A stretch of DNA of 64,000 nt from Aliiruegeria haliotis (GTDB taxonomy: Bacteria; Pseudomonadota; Alphaproteobacteria; Rhodobacterales; Rhodobacteraceae): positions 248,001-312,000 of the forward strand of contig NZ_PVTD01000004.1 of NCBI RefSeq assembly GCF_003003255.1, read 5' to 3'. How positions within the stretch are numbered: position 1 is the first letter of the stretch; each line of letters opens with the position of its first letter. Both the position numbers and the translations under genes were made by a program. Positions 7,496-16,342 of the stretch are shown here, piece by piece. The notes under the pieces were generated by a model. The model was given only the letters and a program-made list of their open reading frames with translations. It was not told where the DNA came from and did not search any database.

Positions 7496-10291
7496 TTAGT
7501 GCGCCTCAGCCCAGTTGTCGCCGACCCCGGCATCCACAACCAGCGGAACATCGATCTTCACCGCCGGTTCCGCCGCACTTTCCATGACCTCGCGAACCCG
7601 GGCGATGGTGTCGTCCACGGCGCCTTCATCCACTTCGAAAATAAGCTCGTCGTGGACTTGCAGTAGCATCCTGGCCGGCAACCCTTCGATGGCGGCCTCC
7701 ATCCGGATCATCGCACGCCGGATCACGTCAGCCGCAGTACCCTGAATCGGTGCGTTGATCGCAGCGCGCTTGGCAAACCCGGCACCGGGACCTTTCGCGT
7801 TGATCTCCGGCGTGTGAATCTTCCTGCCAAACAGCGTCTGTACGTGGCCATGTTCCTTCGCGAAGGCAATCGTTTCGTCCATGTAGCCGCGGATGCCGGG
7901 AAACCGCTCGAAGTAGCGGTCGATGAAGCCTTGCGCCTCACCGCGGGGAATGCGCAGGTTGCGGGCCAGGCCGAAACCCGAAATCCCGTAGATGACCCCG
8001 AAGTTGATCGCCTTTGCCTGACGGCGAATGTCGGGTGTCATCTCCTCCAGCGGCACGTCGAACATCTCCGAGGCGGTCATGGCGTGAATGTCGTGGCCAT
8101 CGCGGAAAGCCTGTTTCAGCGCGTCGATTCCGGCCACATGGGCGAGGATTCGCAACTCGATCTGCGAGTAGTCGAGGCTCACCAGTTTTTTGCCCTTGTC
8201 GGCCACGAACGCCTCCCGGATGCGGCGCCCTTCCTCGCTGCGCACCGGAATGTTCTGCAGGTTCGGGTCGGTCGACGCGAGCCGCCCGGTGTTTGCCCCC
8301 GACTGGACATATGAAGTGTGCACCCGCCCAGTATCAGCGTTGATGTGGTCCTGAAGGGCATCTGTATAGGTCGATTTCAACTTGCTGAGTTGCCGCCAGT
8401 CGAGCACCCGCGCTGGCAGTTCGTGCTCGGTGGCGAGGTCCTCGAGCACCTGGGCGGGCGTCGACCATGCGCCGGTCTTGCCCTTCTTGCCGCCTTCCAG
8501 CGCCATCTTGTCGAAGAGGATTTCGCCCAGCTGTTTTGGCGAACCGACATTGAACGTCTCACCCGCCAGCTCGTGGATCTCCGCCTCCAGCCCGGCCATT
8601 TTCTGCGCGAAGGCGTTGGACATGCGCGAGAGCGTGTCGCGATCGACCTTGACCCCGGCCATCTCCATCCGCGCAAGGACCGGTGCAAGCGGGCGTTCCA
8701 GGGTTTCGTAGACCGTCGTCACCCTGGCCAGATGCAACTGAGGTTTGAAAAGCTCCCATAGGCGGAGCGTGATATCGGCATCCTCGGCGGCGTATTTTGC
8801 GGCCGTTTCGACCTCCACACGGTCGAACGTGATCGCGCTTTTCCCGCTTCCGATCAGGTCCTTGATCGGGATCGGCACATGACCAAGGTAACGCTCCGAG
8901 AGCGCATCCATCCCGTGCCCATGCAGACCTGCATGCATCGCGTATGACAACAGCATCGTGTCATCGTAGGGCGCCACATCGACGCCGTACCGGGCGAGGA
9001 TCTTGGCGTCGTATTTCATGTTCTGGCCGATCTTCAGCACGGCCGCGTCCTCAAGGACCGGCTTCATCATCGCGACCGCCTCGTCGAGCGGCATCTGCCC
9101 TTCCGCAAGTGCTTCCTCCGCGAACAACCCGTCGCCGGAACCGGCCTTGTGTGCCAATGGCACATAGCAAGCACGCCCGGGGTCGACACACAGACAGATG
9201 CCGACAAGCTCGGCGACCATCTCGTCGAGCCCGGTCGTCTCCGTGTCGATGGCCACGCGGCCCATGGCGTTGATACGGTCGATCCAGACCTGCAAGGCGG
9301 CAGCATCGCGGACGATCTCGTAGCCGTCGTGATCGAAAGGTATCGCCTCCGGCCCCTCCGCCTCACCGGCCTCCGGCGCGGAGTCGGCAATCGCCGGCGC
9401 CTCGACGCCGAGCTGGTCGGCGATCCGCTTCGACAACGTGCGGAACTCCATCTCTCCCAGGAACCCGAGCAGGATCTCCGGGTCGGGTTCCCTGACCTCC
9501 AGATCGTCAAGCGTGAAGTCGAGCGGGGTGTCGCAATCGAGCGTGACAAGCCGCTTGGACAACTCGATCTGCTCGCGTTTCTCAAGCAGGGTCTGGCGCC
9601 GCTTGGGCTGTTTGATCTCCTCGGCACGGTCGAGCAGCGTTTCCAGGTCGCCGAAGTCGTTGATCAGCTGCGCGGCGGTCTTGATCCCGATCCCCGGAGC
9701 GCCCGGCACGTTGTCCACCGAGTCACCGGCCAGCGCCTGCACGTCGATCACTCGCTCCGGCTTCACACCGAACTTCTCCTCCACCTGCTCCACGCCGACA
9801 CGCTTGTTCTTCATCGCGTCGAGCATCTCCACCCCGCTGCCGACAAGCTGCATCAGGTCCTTGTCGGAGGAGATGATGGTTACGCGTCCCCCGGCATCGC
9901 GGGCCTGGCAGGAAAGCGTGGCAATGATGTCGTCGGCCTCGTAGCCCTCGATCTCCTCGCAGGCTATGTTGAAGGCACGGGTGGCCTCCCGCGTGAGCGG
10001 AAATTGCGGCACGAGATCTTCCGGCGCCGGCGGCCGGTTCGCCTTGTAGAGGTCGTAGATCTCGTTGCGGAAGGACTTGCCGGAATAGTCGAAGATCACC
10101 GCCGCGTGGGTCGGCGCATCGGGACCGGTGTTTCCCTCGATATAGCGATGCAGCATGTTGCAGAAACCGGCCACTGCGCCGATGGGCAGTCCGTCCGACT
10201 TGCGCGTCAACGGCGGCAGGGCATGGTAGGCCCGGAAAATGAAGGCCGAGCCGTCGATCAGATGCAGGTGATGTCCCTTGCCGAATGCCAT
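7496..10291 (-). CDS. polA: DNA polymerase I
   Basis: A 931-residue, full-length enzyme. In order it has a 5' nuclease domain (LIDGSAFIFRAYHAL at the N-terminus), a 3'-5' exonuclease domain and a family A polymerase domain. The exonuclease domain keeps its acidic motif DTETTGLD near residue 347, so proofreading is likely intact. Polymerase motif A is DYSQIELR near 705, the O-helix is RRQAKAINFGVIYG and motif C is VHDELIFEV near 884. The ATG at 10291 was chosen because the nuclease domain starts directly after it. It functions in Okazaki fragment processing and repair synthesis. Confidence 0.97.
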   Translation of the reverse strand: MAFGKGHHLHLIDGSAFIFRAYHALPPLTRKSDGLPIGAVAGFCNMLHRYIEGNTGPDAPTHAAVIFDYSGKSFRNEIYDLYKANRPPAPEDLVPQFPLTREATRAFNIACEEIEGYEADDIIATLSCQARDAGGRVTIISSDKDLMQLVGSGVEMLDAMKNKRVGVEQVEEKFGVKPERVIDVQALAGDSVDNVPGAPGIGIKTAAQLINDFGDLETLLDRAEEIKQPKRRQTLLEKREQIELSKRLVTLDCDTPLDFTLDDLEVREPDPEILLGFLGEMEFRTLSKRIADQLGVEAPAIADSAPEAGEAEGPEAIPFDHDGYEIVRDAAALQVWIDRINAMGRVAIDTETTGLDEMVAELVGICLCVDPGRACYVPLAHKAGSGDGLFAEEALAEGQMPLDEAVAMMKPVLEDAAVLKIGQNMKYDAKILARYGVDVAPYDDTMLLSYAMHAGLHGHGMDALSERYLGHVPIPIKDLIGSGKSAITFDRVEVETAAKYAAEDADITLRLWELFKPQLHLARVTTVYETLERPLAPVLARMEMAGVKVDRDTLSRMSNAFAQKMAGLEAEIHELAGETFNVGSPKQLGEILFDKMALEGGKKGKTGAWSTPAQVLEDLATEHELPARVLDWRQLSKLKSTYTDALQDHINADTGRVHTSYVQSGANTGRLASTDPNLQNIPVRSEEGRRIREAFVADKGKKLVSLDYSQIELRILAHVAGIDALKQAFRDGHDIHAMTASEMFDVPLEEMTPDIRRQAKAINFGVIYGISGFGLARNLRIPRGEAQGFIDRYFERFPGIRGYMDETIAFAKEHGHVQTLFGRKIHTPEINAKGPGAGFAKRAAINAPIQGTAADVIRRAMIRMEAAIEGLPARMLLQVHDELIFEVDEGAVDDTIARVREVMESAAEPAVKIDVPLVVDAGVGDNWAEAH

Positions 10292-10435
10292 GCCGCGCTC
10301 CCTGTGTCCGGTTCGGCTCCTTGGTGCCACGTTCTCCGGGCAAGGGCCAGTGGGCCAAAGGCTGTTCTGCGGACGCGAGTCGGCGACGGAGCGGACGCTG
10401 CCTCCACCCGCAGCGTGCAGCCAAGAACACGGCTG

Positions 10436-10451
10436 TGTGATCCACGTCAAC
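10436..10451. promoter_or_regulatory. Candidate CRP/FNR-type site upstream of the YHS gene
   Basis: The sequence TGTGATCCACGTCAAC resembles the CRP consensus TGTGA-N6-TCACA at eight of ten positions. It also resembles the FNR pattern TTGAT-N4-ATCAA, with two mismatches. It ends 63 bases before the ATG of the YHS-domain gene, a position suited to activation. Single matches of this quality occur by chance, so it is only a candidate. Confidence 0.25.
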
Positions 10452-10514
10452 GTGAGTTCCCTGTGATGGCCCCCATGAACAGGGTCCGCCCATCGACAAC
10501 CTGAAGGAAACGAC

Positions 10515-11030
10515 ATGCGCTTCATTCCCGCCATGGCCATTGGCCTCTCGTTCGCCACCTCTGCCGCCTTCGCCGGAGAGGAATACACAGCCGCCAATGG
10601 ATTTGCCGTGTCGGGCTACGACGTGGTGGCCTACTTCGGCCTCGACCAGTCCGACGTAGGGACCCCGCAACCCGCAGCGGTGCCCGGCAACGCGGACATC
10701 ACTGCCGAGTACGACGGCGCAACCTTTGCCTTCTCGAACGAGGCAAACCGCGACGCGTTCCTTGCGGATCCGGAAAAGTACTCACCCCAGTTCGACGGCC
10801 ACTGCGCTTTCGGCGCGGCGAAGGGCGGCAAGGTGCCGGGCAATCCGAACCTATGGCGCATCGTCGACGGAAAGCTCTACCTAAATATCACCAAGAATGT
10901 CGTCGGATTCTGGGAAGAGGACATTCCGGGCAACATCGAGCTGGCGAACAGCAACTGGACAGATCTGGAAGCACAGCCTGCTTCAGGAAAGCCGATCCCG
11001 GACTTCTCCCCCATGGCGCCGGCCAAGTGA
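10515..11030 (+). CDS. Secreted YHS-domain protein
   Basis: A 171-residue protein with a signal peptide (cleavage after SAAFA, about residue 20) and a YHS domain. The domain shows the typical GYDVVAYF opening and FSNEANRDAFLADPEKYSP core. YHS domains are small metal-associated modules often found in copper-handling or secreted proteins. The metal ligands are not certain here, since only one cysteine (FDGHCAFG) is visible. It is monocistronic and divergent from polA across 223 bp. It converges with the small zinc-finger gene, with a hairpin between them. Confidence 0.88.
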   Translation: MRFIPAMAIGLSFATSAAFAGEEYTAANGFAVSGYDVVAYFGLDQSDVGTPQPAAVPGNADITAEYDGATFAFSNEANRDAFLADPEKYSPQFDGHCAFGAAKGGKVPGNPNLWRIVDGKLYLNITKNVVGFWEEDIPGNIELANSNWTDLEAQPASGKPIPDFSPMAPAK

Positions 11031-11054
11031 CCGGACCGGCACAGAGTTGACAGG

Positions 11055-11073
11055 CGGGCCGGTCACCGGCCCG
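11055..11073. terminator. GC-rich palindromic hairpin between convergent genes
   Basis: A 19-base perfect palindrome centred on GTCAC, with arms CGGGCCG and CGGCCCG, lies 25 bases after the YHS stop. It is also 17 bases beyond the stop of the convergent zinc-finger gene. The T-tract is weak (TCGCCTTACCTT on the plus strand). Its position suggests a bidirectional terminator. Confidence 0.45.
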
Positions 11074-11089
11074 TCGCCTTACCTTGCGA

Positions 11090-11269
11090 TCATCCGCTGA
11101 CCTTCTCGGCCAGGACGAACTTCTTATCGCAATAGGGGCACTCGACCTCGCCGTCCTCCCCGAGGCTCAACCAGACTCGCGGATGTCCGAGGGCGCCTTC
11201 GCCACCGTCGCAGGCCACGCGCGACGCGGTCACGGCTTCGGTCTCGGGAGGTTCAGGGATCACGGACAT
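11090..11269 (-). CDS. Zf-CHCC zinc-finger protein, NDUFS6-like
   Basis: A 59-residue reading frame found by translating the minus strand. The pattern is Cys20 ([15 protein letters not shown]), His29, then Cys44 and Cys47 ([11 protein letters not shown]). This matches the zf-CHCC family, whose mitochondrial relative is the complex I subunit NDUFS6 (13 kDa). In alphaproteobacteria such as Paracoccus the homologue is an accessory subunit of NADH:quinone oxidoreductase. The CHCC ligands are all present, so zinc binding is likely. The gene stands apart from any nuo operon. The NDUFS4 homologue lies at 31317-31628 in this window. Confidence 0.88.
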   Translation of the reverse strand: MSVIPEPPETEAVTASRVACDGGEGALGHPRVWLSLGEDGEVECPYCDKKFVLAEKVSG

Positions 11270-11384
11270 GCACTCGGCTCCTGATGGTCATCGCGCGGGC
11301 ATGCTTGTAGCGCCCCGCGGCTCGGCTTAGGTTCGCGGCATCATAGGGAACGCCCTGAAACGGGCAAGTGCCGGAGCGCCGCAT

Positions 11385-12341
11385 ATGTCAGGCAATGCCA
11401 TCGAAATCGAAGGTCTGTCCAAGACCTATGCCGCCCACTCCGGAGAGCCGGCCAAGACCGCGCTCCAGGATGTGAACCTGGAGGTGCCCGCAGGCTCGAT
11501 CTTCGGCCTACTGGGGCCGAACGGCGCCGGCAAGTCGACCCTGATCAACATCCTCGCGGGACTGGTGCGCAAAAGTGCCGGGAACGTCCGGATCTGGGGA
11601 TTCGACCATGATGTGAACCCGCGCCAGAGCCGGGCCGCGATCGGCGTGATGCCGCAGGAGTTGAACCTCGACCCGTTCTTCACCGCACGCGCGGCGCTCG
11701 ACGTTCAGGCAGGGCTTTACGGAGTGCCGAAACGCGAGCGGCGGACAGAAGAGATCCTCGACCTGATCGGGCTGACGGACAAGGCCGATGCCTATTCCCG
11801 CACCCTGTCGGGAGGCATGCGACGGCGATTGCTACTGGGCAAGGCTCTTGTCCACCGGCCCCGCGTTCTGGTGCTCGACGAGCCGACGGCAGGCGTGGAT
11901 ATCGAACTGCGCCAGATGCTCTGGAGTAACGTCCGCAAGTTCAACAGAGAAGGCATGACGATCATCCTGACCACGCACTACCTCGAAGAGGCGGAAGAGA
12001 TGTGTGACGAGATCGCCATCATCCATCAGGGGCGCAAGATCGCCCATGAAAGCACGGACACGCTCATCGGGCAGCTTGACGCCAAGTCCCTGCTGATCCA
12101 CCCGACGCAACCCTTTGACGGAGACATCCGCCTCCCCGAAGGCGTTGAGCTTGAGCATCGGCCGGACGGCGCCCTGGCCCTGTCCTACAGGCGGGGACAG
12201 ACGGCAGCGGAAGACATTCTGGACGCTGTTCGCGCCGCCGGCATTCGTATCGCCGATGTCGCGACCGAGGAGCCCCACCTGGAGGATGTGTTCCTCGCTC
12301 TGACGTCCTCCCGCGGGACCGGTGGCGAAGAGGTGGCCTGA
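11385..12341 (+). CDS. ABC-2 type transporter ATP-binding protein
   Basis: A 318-residue ATPase with Walker A GPNGAGKST near residue 45, signature LSGGMRRR near 140 and Walker B VLVLDEPTAGVD near 162. A D-loop and switch histidine (TTHYLEEAEE) follow. The C-terminal extension resembles the YadG/DrrA group of multidrug or lipid/polysaccharide exporters. The expected membrane permease is not next to it. Instead its TGA stop is followed directly by the GTG start of an ATP-grasp ligase. Transport substrate is unknown. Confidence 0.92.
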   Translation: MSGNAIEIEGLSKTYAAHSGEPAKTALQDVNLEVPAGSIFGLLGPNGAGKSTLINILAGLVRKSAGNVRIWGFDHDVNPRQSRAAIGVMPQELNLDPFFTARAALDVQAGLYGVPKRERRTEEILDLIGLTDKADAYSRTLSGGMRRRLLLGKALVHRPRVLVLDEPTAGVDIELRQMLWSNVRKFNREGMTIILTTHYLEEAEEMCDEIAIIHQGRKIAHESTDTLIGQLDAKSLLIHPTQPFDGDIRLPEGVELEHRPDGALALSYRRGQTAAEDILDAVRAAGIRIADVATEEPHLEDVFLALTSSRGTGGEEVA

Positions 12342-13391
12342 GTGCCGCTGCACCTGTCCAAGCCGGATACGGAGGCATTGGCACGGGGCACCCCGTTCCT
12401 GCGGCTGCTGGCGGAAGCGGCACAGGAGCTTGGTGGGCGGATCGAAATGGACCGCAATTTCGGATTCGTAGGCCGCTACACGCCGCCGGGCGGCGCGCCA
12501 GGACCGGTCTTTGGCAAGGCCCTTGGGCTGAACAGCGATGCAAGCGCCGCGCTGGCAGCGGACAAGGAGTACACGGCAACCTGGCTGGCGGCCGAAGGCC
12601 TGCCGACCCCACGCGGTGGCATCTTTTTCAGCCAAGCCTACCGGGATCGGATGGCGCTGCGCAACCGCAGTATCGCCAGCCGCCTTCCCGGCGCCGAGGC
12701 AGCACGTTCCATGGCCGCCATGCTGGGTTTCCCGGTCATTGCAAAGCCGAACGCCGGGTCGGAGGGAGAGGATGTGCACCGGTGCGAATCCCCCGAGGAT
12801 CTGGACAGAGATCTGGCTGCCTTGCTCACCCGGCACGACCGGATCCGGATGGAGCAATGCGTGGCCGGCCGCGACTACCGTCTGCTGGTCCTGGAGGGAG
12901 ATGTCGTGCTGGCCTATGAACGGCGTCCGCTTTCCGTGACGGGCGATGGCGCGCGCCCGCTTTCGTCCCTGATCGAGGCCGCGCTGGCCCGGCTGGCGGA
13001 TCGGCACCGGGGGTGCAAGATCGCGGGCGATGATCCACGCATCGCCCGAACCCTTGCAACGGCCGGGCTCGCGCTCGATACCGTGATTGCACAGGGTGAA
13101 CGGGTCGCACTTCTTGGCAACGCCAACCTCTCCACGGGCGGGGATCTTGTCGACCTGACAGACGTCGTTCCGAATGCCGCACGAAGGCTTGCCGTCCGCG
13201 CGGCCCGGTCGCTCGGGCTGCGGCTGGCCGGTGTCGATCTCATGGCGCCTGACCTGCTGGCACAGCCGGAGGCGGCGGTGATCCTGGAAGTGAATTCGGC
13301 GCCCGGCCTCGATTACTATGCCTCGGAAAGCCAGGAGCATTTTGACCGCGCGCGTGCCATTGTCCGGCGTATGCTGACAGGGCTCGGCTGA
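12342..13391 (+). CDS. ATP-grasp ligase, RimK/cyanophycin-synthetase-like
   Basis: A 349-residue protein with ATP-grasp features. These are PVIAKPNAGSEGEDV near residue 130, a nucleotide-loop segment RMEQCVAGRDYRLLVLEGDVV and the terminal Mg-site VILEVNSAPGLD near residue 315. These resemble the ligase core of cyanophycin synthetase and glutamate-modifying RimK relatives, which join an amino acid to a carboxylate using ATP. The start is GTG, directly abutting the stop of the ABC ATPase gene, with GAGG just inside the upstream gene. Substrate and product are unknown. The tight coupling suggests a product handled by the ABC protein, but that is inference. Confidence 0.8.
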   Translation: MPLHLSKPDTEALARGTPFLRLLAEAAQELGGRIEMDRNFGFVGRYTPPGGAPGPVFGKALGLNSDASAALAADKEYTATWLAAEGLPTPRGGIFFSQAYRDRMALRNRSIASRLPGAEAARSMAAMLGFPVIAKPNAGSEGEDVHRCESPEDLDRDLAALLTRHDRIRMEQCVAGRDYRLLVLEGDVVLAYERRPLSVTGDGARPLSSLIEAALARLADRHRGCKIAGDDPRIARTLATAGLALDTVIAQGERVALLGNANLSTGGDLVDLTDVVPNAARRLAVRAARSLGLRLAGVDLMAPDLLAQPEAAVILEVNSAPGLDYYASESQEHFDRARAIVRRMLTGLG

Positions 13392-13400
13392 GCCGCGCAA

Positions 13401-13784
13401 TCAGCCCGCAGGTTGCAGCATCCGGCCAAGCCCGCGCCCACCGAGTATGTGGACATGAAGATGCGGCACTTCCTGCACGCCATCGGCACCGGCATTGGCA
13501 ATCAGACGGAACCCGTTGCCCCCATTCCCGGGTTGAACGCCAGCCATCTTGCACACTTCACCAACGGCACGGGTATAGTCGACGATCTCCGCCTCGCTCG
13601 CCTCAAGGGCGAAGTGGTCGTAGCAGACATACGGGCCCTTCGGGATCACGAGGACATGGACTGGGGCCTGCGGCTGGATATCCCGGAAGGCCAGTGAATG
13701 CTCCGTTTCCAGCACCGTGTCGTTGGGGATCTCTCCGCGGAGGATCTTCGCGAAGATGTTCTGATCGTCGTACTCGTAGGCCAT
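13401..13784 (-). CDS. HIT family nucleotide hydrolase
   Basis: A 127-residue HIT protein of the HinT type, with the active-site triad HLHVHI near residue 109 and the helix NIFAKILRGEIP at the N-terminus. It probably hydrolyses purine nucleoside phosphoramidates. The ATG at 13784 gives the canonical MAYEYDDQNIFAK start; an upstream extension would reach back into the glycosyltransferase gene. It lies 4 bp after that gene on the same strand, so it is probably co-transcribed with it, and converges with the ATP-grasp gene. Confidence 0.93.
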   Translation of the reverse strand: MAYEYDDQNIFAKILRGEIPNDTVLETEHSLAFRDIQPQAPVHVLVIPKGPYVCYDHFALEASEAEIVDYTRAVGEVCKMAGVQPGNGGNGFRLIANAGADGVQEVPHLHVHILGGRGLGRMLQPAG

Positions 13785-13788
13785 GGGA

Positions 13789-15381
13789 CTATCCCTCGTG
13801 CTTGTCCTCGCCGAACAGGTCGGCACTTTGCGCCACCTGTCGCGCTGTCTCCTCCGGTATACTCAGAAACCGCGACAGCGACAGCGCGATTTCAGCCGGG
13901 AGGCCGCCCTCCCGAATGTGCTCGTGATGTTCGAATCCGACAAGTCGCACCCTCTCGGCCTCGAAGGCGAGGTCATTGCGAAGCGCGGGCAGAACCCTGT
14001 CGCGCGTCGCGGTGCCCGGCGCCTCCCCAAGCAGCCCGATCTGCTGCGCGTGCCGTTGCAGCTCCTCATCGTTGAAGCGGCATTCGATCTCCAGCAGCCG
14101 GGTCGTCATCCGGTCGGATCGGAAATCCTCCATCAATTCCCTCATCGACGGATCGAGGCAGATGACAAGCGATCGGCTGCCGTGGAATCCGTAGAGCATG
14201 CGGATCAACACCCGGCGATGGCGCGCGCGTTTCTGAAGGCCCTTCTCAATTCCCCCCAGGTCAGGGAGCGGCGCGTGTTCGTCATTGAAGAGGAAGCCCG
14301 CCGTGGGGATGTCGGTACAGGCCTCGATCGCCGCCAACAGGCTCCGAGCCACATCCCATTTCTTGCAGACCACCAGCAGCAGGTCGTGGTCCTTGCCCAC
14401 GTTGCCGTCGCTCTCCCAGAAACGCTTCCCGAACCGCTCCCCCACGCGACCCTGCCCGGTCAGGAACCGGTGAAGGCTGCGCCCCTCGCCGGAAATCGGA
14501 AACTCCTGTCCTGTTGCGGAGTAGAGCGTGCCAAGCCGCCACTTCAACTCCTGTGCCTCGGCGCTGATCTTGCGCGCAAACAGGGCATCCTGCCCAAGAA
14601 GCAGGTCGTAGTGATCGTTGTAAAAGGTCACCGGCACCCCGTAGTCGGTGAACATCAGGAACGTAAGCGTGCGCGACCGGATTTCCTCTCGCGGGATGAC
14701 ATGGCGAACGATGGTCTGAAAGAAGGTCTCGTCCGGGATCCAGGTGGTGGAGAAAAAACGCAGCACCTCTGGCCGGGCATGACAGAAGTCCAGGACTTTC
14801 GTCAGGGTCGACCGGCGCAGGCACCACCATTGGCTGCCGATCATCATCTTCAGGTCGTCGGGAATCCGCCGTTTCCAGCCCAGACGCTTTTGCAGCTCGT
14901 AGCTGCCATAGAACAGGCGCTTGTGTTTGCGTTCGTTGAAGTAGTGCCTGTAGATCAACCGCTCCTCCCGGAAGCCGGTCTTGATCCACCCACTCTCGAA
15001 GTAGTCGACGGACTCGATATGGTCCACGTCGTCCCCCCCAAGCAGCGCATGGGCAAACTCCGCCGACTTCACCGGCCAGCAATCGCCCGACAGCATGTAG
15101 AAATGCGTGGCCTCCGGAAACGCGTCCATCGCGGCCTCGATCGCCTGAAGCGTCGCCTCGACAAGGCTCCACTCCCCCCAGCCACACCGGACCCGGCGAC
15201 GGGCGAAGGTCACGTTGGGGTCATCGCACAGAGCCTCCCTGAGCCGCGCGTCCTCTGACGCCGGGGCGCGGCCATCGAAATGGATCGAGACGCAATCGCC
15301 TGCGGCCGTCAGTCGACGCGCCTGCGCGATGATCGCGTCGGGGTCCTTGTGGCAAAGCAGCAGGTAGGCGATCTGCACCAT
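13789..15381 (-). CDS. Beta-1,6-N-acetylglucosaminyltransferase-like glycosyltransferase with extra C-terminal domain
   Basis: A 530-residue protein. The N-terminal 270 residues match the core-2/I-branching (GT14) family: AYLLLCHKDPDAI at the start, HFYMLSGDCWPVKS near residue 92, GSQWWCLRR and WIPDETFFQT. The remaining 250 residues form a separate domain containing WESDGNVGKDHDLLLVV and FLFNDEH. I believe this belongs to an uncharacterised family (DUF5928) attached to this enzyme in Rhodobacteraceae. There is no signal peptide, so it acts in the cytoplasm. It diverges from a sulfotransferase gene across 132 bp, suggesting a shared role in building a sulfated glycan. Confidence 0.85.
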   Translation of the reverse strand: MVQIAYLLLCHKDPDAIIAQARRLTAAGDCVSIHFDGRAPASEDARLREALCDDPNVTFARRRVRCGWGEWSLVEATLQAIEAAMDAFPEATHFYMLSGDCWPVKSAEFAHALLGGDDVDHIESVDYFESGWIKTGFREERLIYRHYFNERKHKRLFYGSYELQKRLGWKRRIPDDLKMMIGSQWWCLRRSTLTKVLDFCHARPEVLRFFSTTWIPDETFFQTIVRHVIPREEIRSRTLTFLMFTDYGVPVTFYNDHYDLLLGQDALFARKISAEAQELKWRLGTLYSATGQEFPISGEGRSLHRFLTGQGRVGERFGKRFWESDGNVGKDHDLLLVVCKKWDVARSLLAAIEACTDIPTAGFLFNDEHAPLPDLGGIEKGLQKRARHRRVLIRMLYGFHGSRSLVICLDPSMRELMEDFRSDRMTTRLLEIECRFNDEELQRHAQQIGLLGEAPGTATRDRVLPALRNDLAFEAERVRLVGFEHHEHIREGGLPAEIALSLSRFLSIPEETARQVAQSADLFGEDKHEG

Positions 15382-15445
15382 TTCAGGAACAATCTTCGCA
15401 ACTTAGGGGTGACTGTTATCGGTCATAGCTTGAACCGCGCCACAA

Positions 15446-15451
15446 TTGACA
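15446..15451 (+). promoter_or_regulatory. Candidate -35 element upstream of the sulfotransferase
   Basis: A perfect TTGACA occurs 62 bases before the sulfotransferase start. It is followed by a T-rich stretch (GTTTGTTTGCTTTTTTG) that is unusual for this GC-rich window. The matching -10 hexamer at 17 bp spacing would be TGTTTC, which is poor, so the promoter call is tentative. Confidence 0.3.
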
Positions 15452-15513
15452 GGGTTTGTTTGCTTTTTTGTTTCGATTGAGGAAAGCATGTTTGGATCAC
15501 CTTAGGATGAGGC

Positions 15514-16338
15514 ATGGCCATGGGATTTCCCGGCACCTGGATGACGGAAAGCGAGAGCATGGTCTACCGTGTGGTGCCGAAATGTGCCTGCTCCACCATT
15601 GGCCAGATCATGTACTATTCCGACCACGGGCAGTTTTTTGACGGTGACATTCACGATGCCGAGGGCGGGTTGCACAAGTGGAACCAGGACCACAGCCGTG
15701 CACCGATCACCGCGAACGTGGCGGCGCAGCGTTCCCTGACCTTCACTTGTGTACGCAATCCCTATGCCCGGATCCTGTCGTCGTTCTTCGACAAGATCTG
15801 CGGGATCCAGCGCAACGGGCGGCGGTATCGCGGCAACCTCGTGCCGCTCCTGATCCAGCGGTACGGCATCGAGGTCGGGGATCCGGAGACCGGGTTCGAG
15901 TTCGACCAGATCCGGAGCTTTCGCCGATTCCTTCTGTTTGCGCGCGACACCATCCGCTGGCGCCGGCCAATGGACCCGGACATTCACTGGTCCGACATGT
16001 CGGGACATGTGTCGACGCTCATCACCAATGGCGGCCGGTACAACCAGATCTTCTGGACCGAATCCTTCAATGACGGCATGCAGACGGTGCTCGATGCTGT
16101 CGAGACACCGAAACCGGTCGATCTCTCTGCCATCCCCCGTTTCAACGAAAGCGAAGGACATGGGCCAAAGCGCGCCCACCCGGTAGAGGCTTATTTCGAC
16201 GACCTGTCGATGCATCTTGTCTACGAGATGTACCACCGTGACTTCCACCTCTTCCGCTACGATTTCGAGAACCCGGCGAACAAGATGCCGACCGGGGAAA
16301 TCGACCTCGACGAAATCCATGCGAAACTGGGCGACTAG
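15514..16338 (+). CDS. PAPS-type sulfotransferase (Sulfotransfer_2-like)
   Basis: A 274-residue protein of the carbohydrate sulfotransferase group. The 5'-phosphosulfate loop is PKCACSTI near residues 22-29, and the 3'-phosphate-binding segment is TCVRNPYARILSSFFDK near residue 80. These positions match chondroitin/HNK-type enzymes, which move sulfate from PAPS to a sugar hydroxyl. There is no signal peptide or membrane anchor, so it would act on cytoplasmic glycan intermediates. ATG 15514 or 15520 could be the start. It is divergent from the glycosyltransferase and followed after 4 bp by the DUF3052-like gene. Confidence 0.85.
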   Translation: MAMGFPGTWMTESESMVYRVVPKCACSTIGQIMYYSDHGQFFDGDIHDAEGGLHKWNQDHSRAPITANVAAQRSLTFTCVRNPYARILSSFFDKICGIQRNGRRYRGNLVPLLIQRYGIEVGDPETGFEFDQIRSFRRFLLFARDTIRWRRPMDPDIHWSDMSGHVSTLITNGGRYNQIFWTESFNDGMQTVLDAVETPKPVDLSAIPRFNESEGHGPKRAHPVEAYFDDLSMHLVYEMYHRDFHLFRYDFENPANKMPTGEIDLDEIHAKLGD

Positions 16339-16342
16339 GACC

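Noticed and set aside
13783-15258. A 491-codon plus-strand frame opposite the glycosyltransferase
   Set aside because: The minus strand has GT14 motifs and a fitting divergent arrangement. The plus frame has no start signal or domain.
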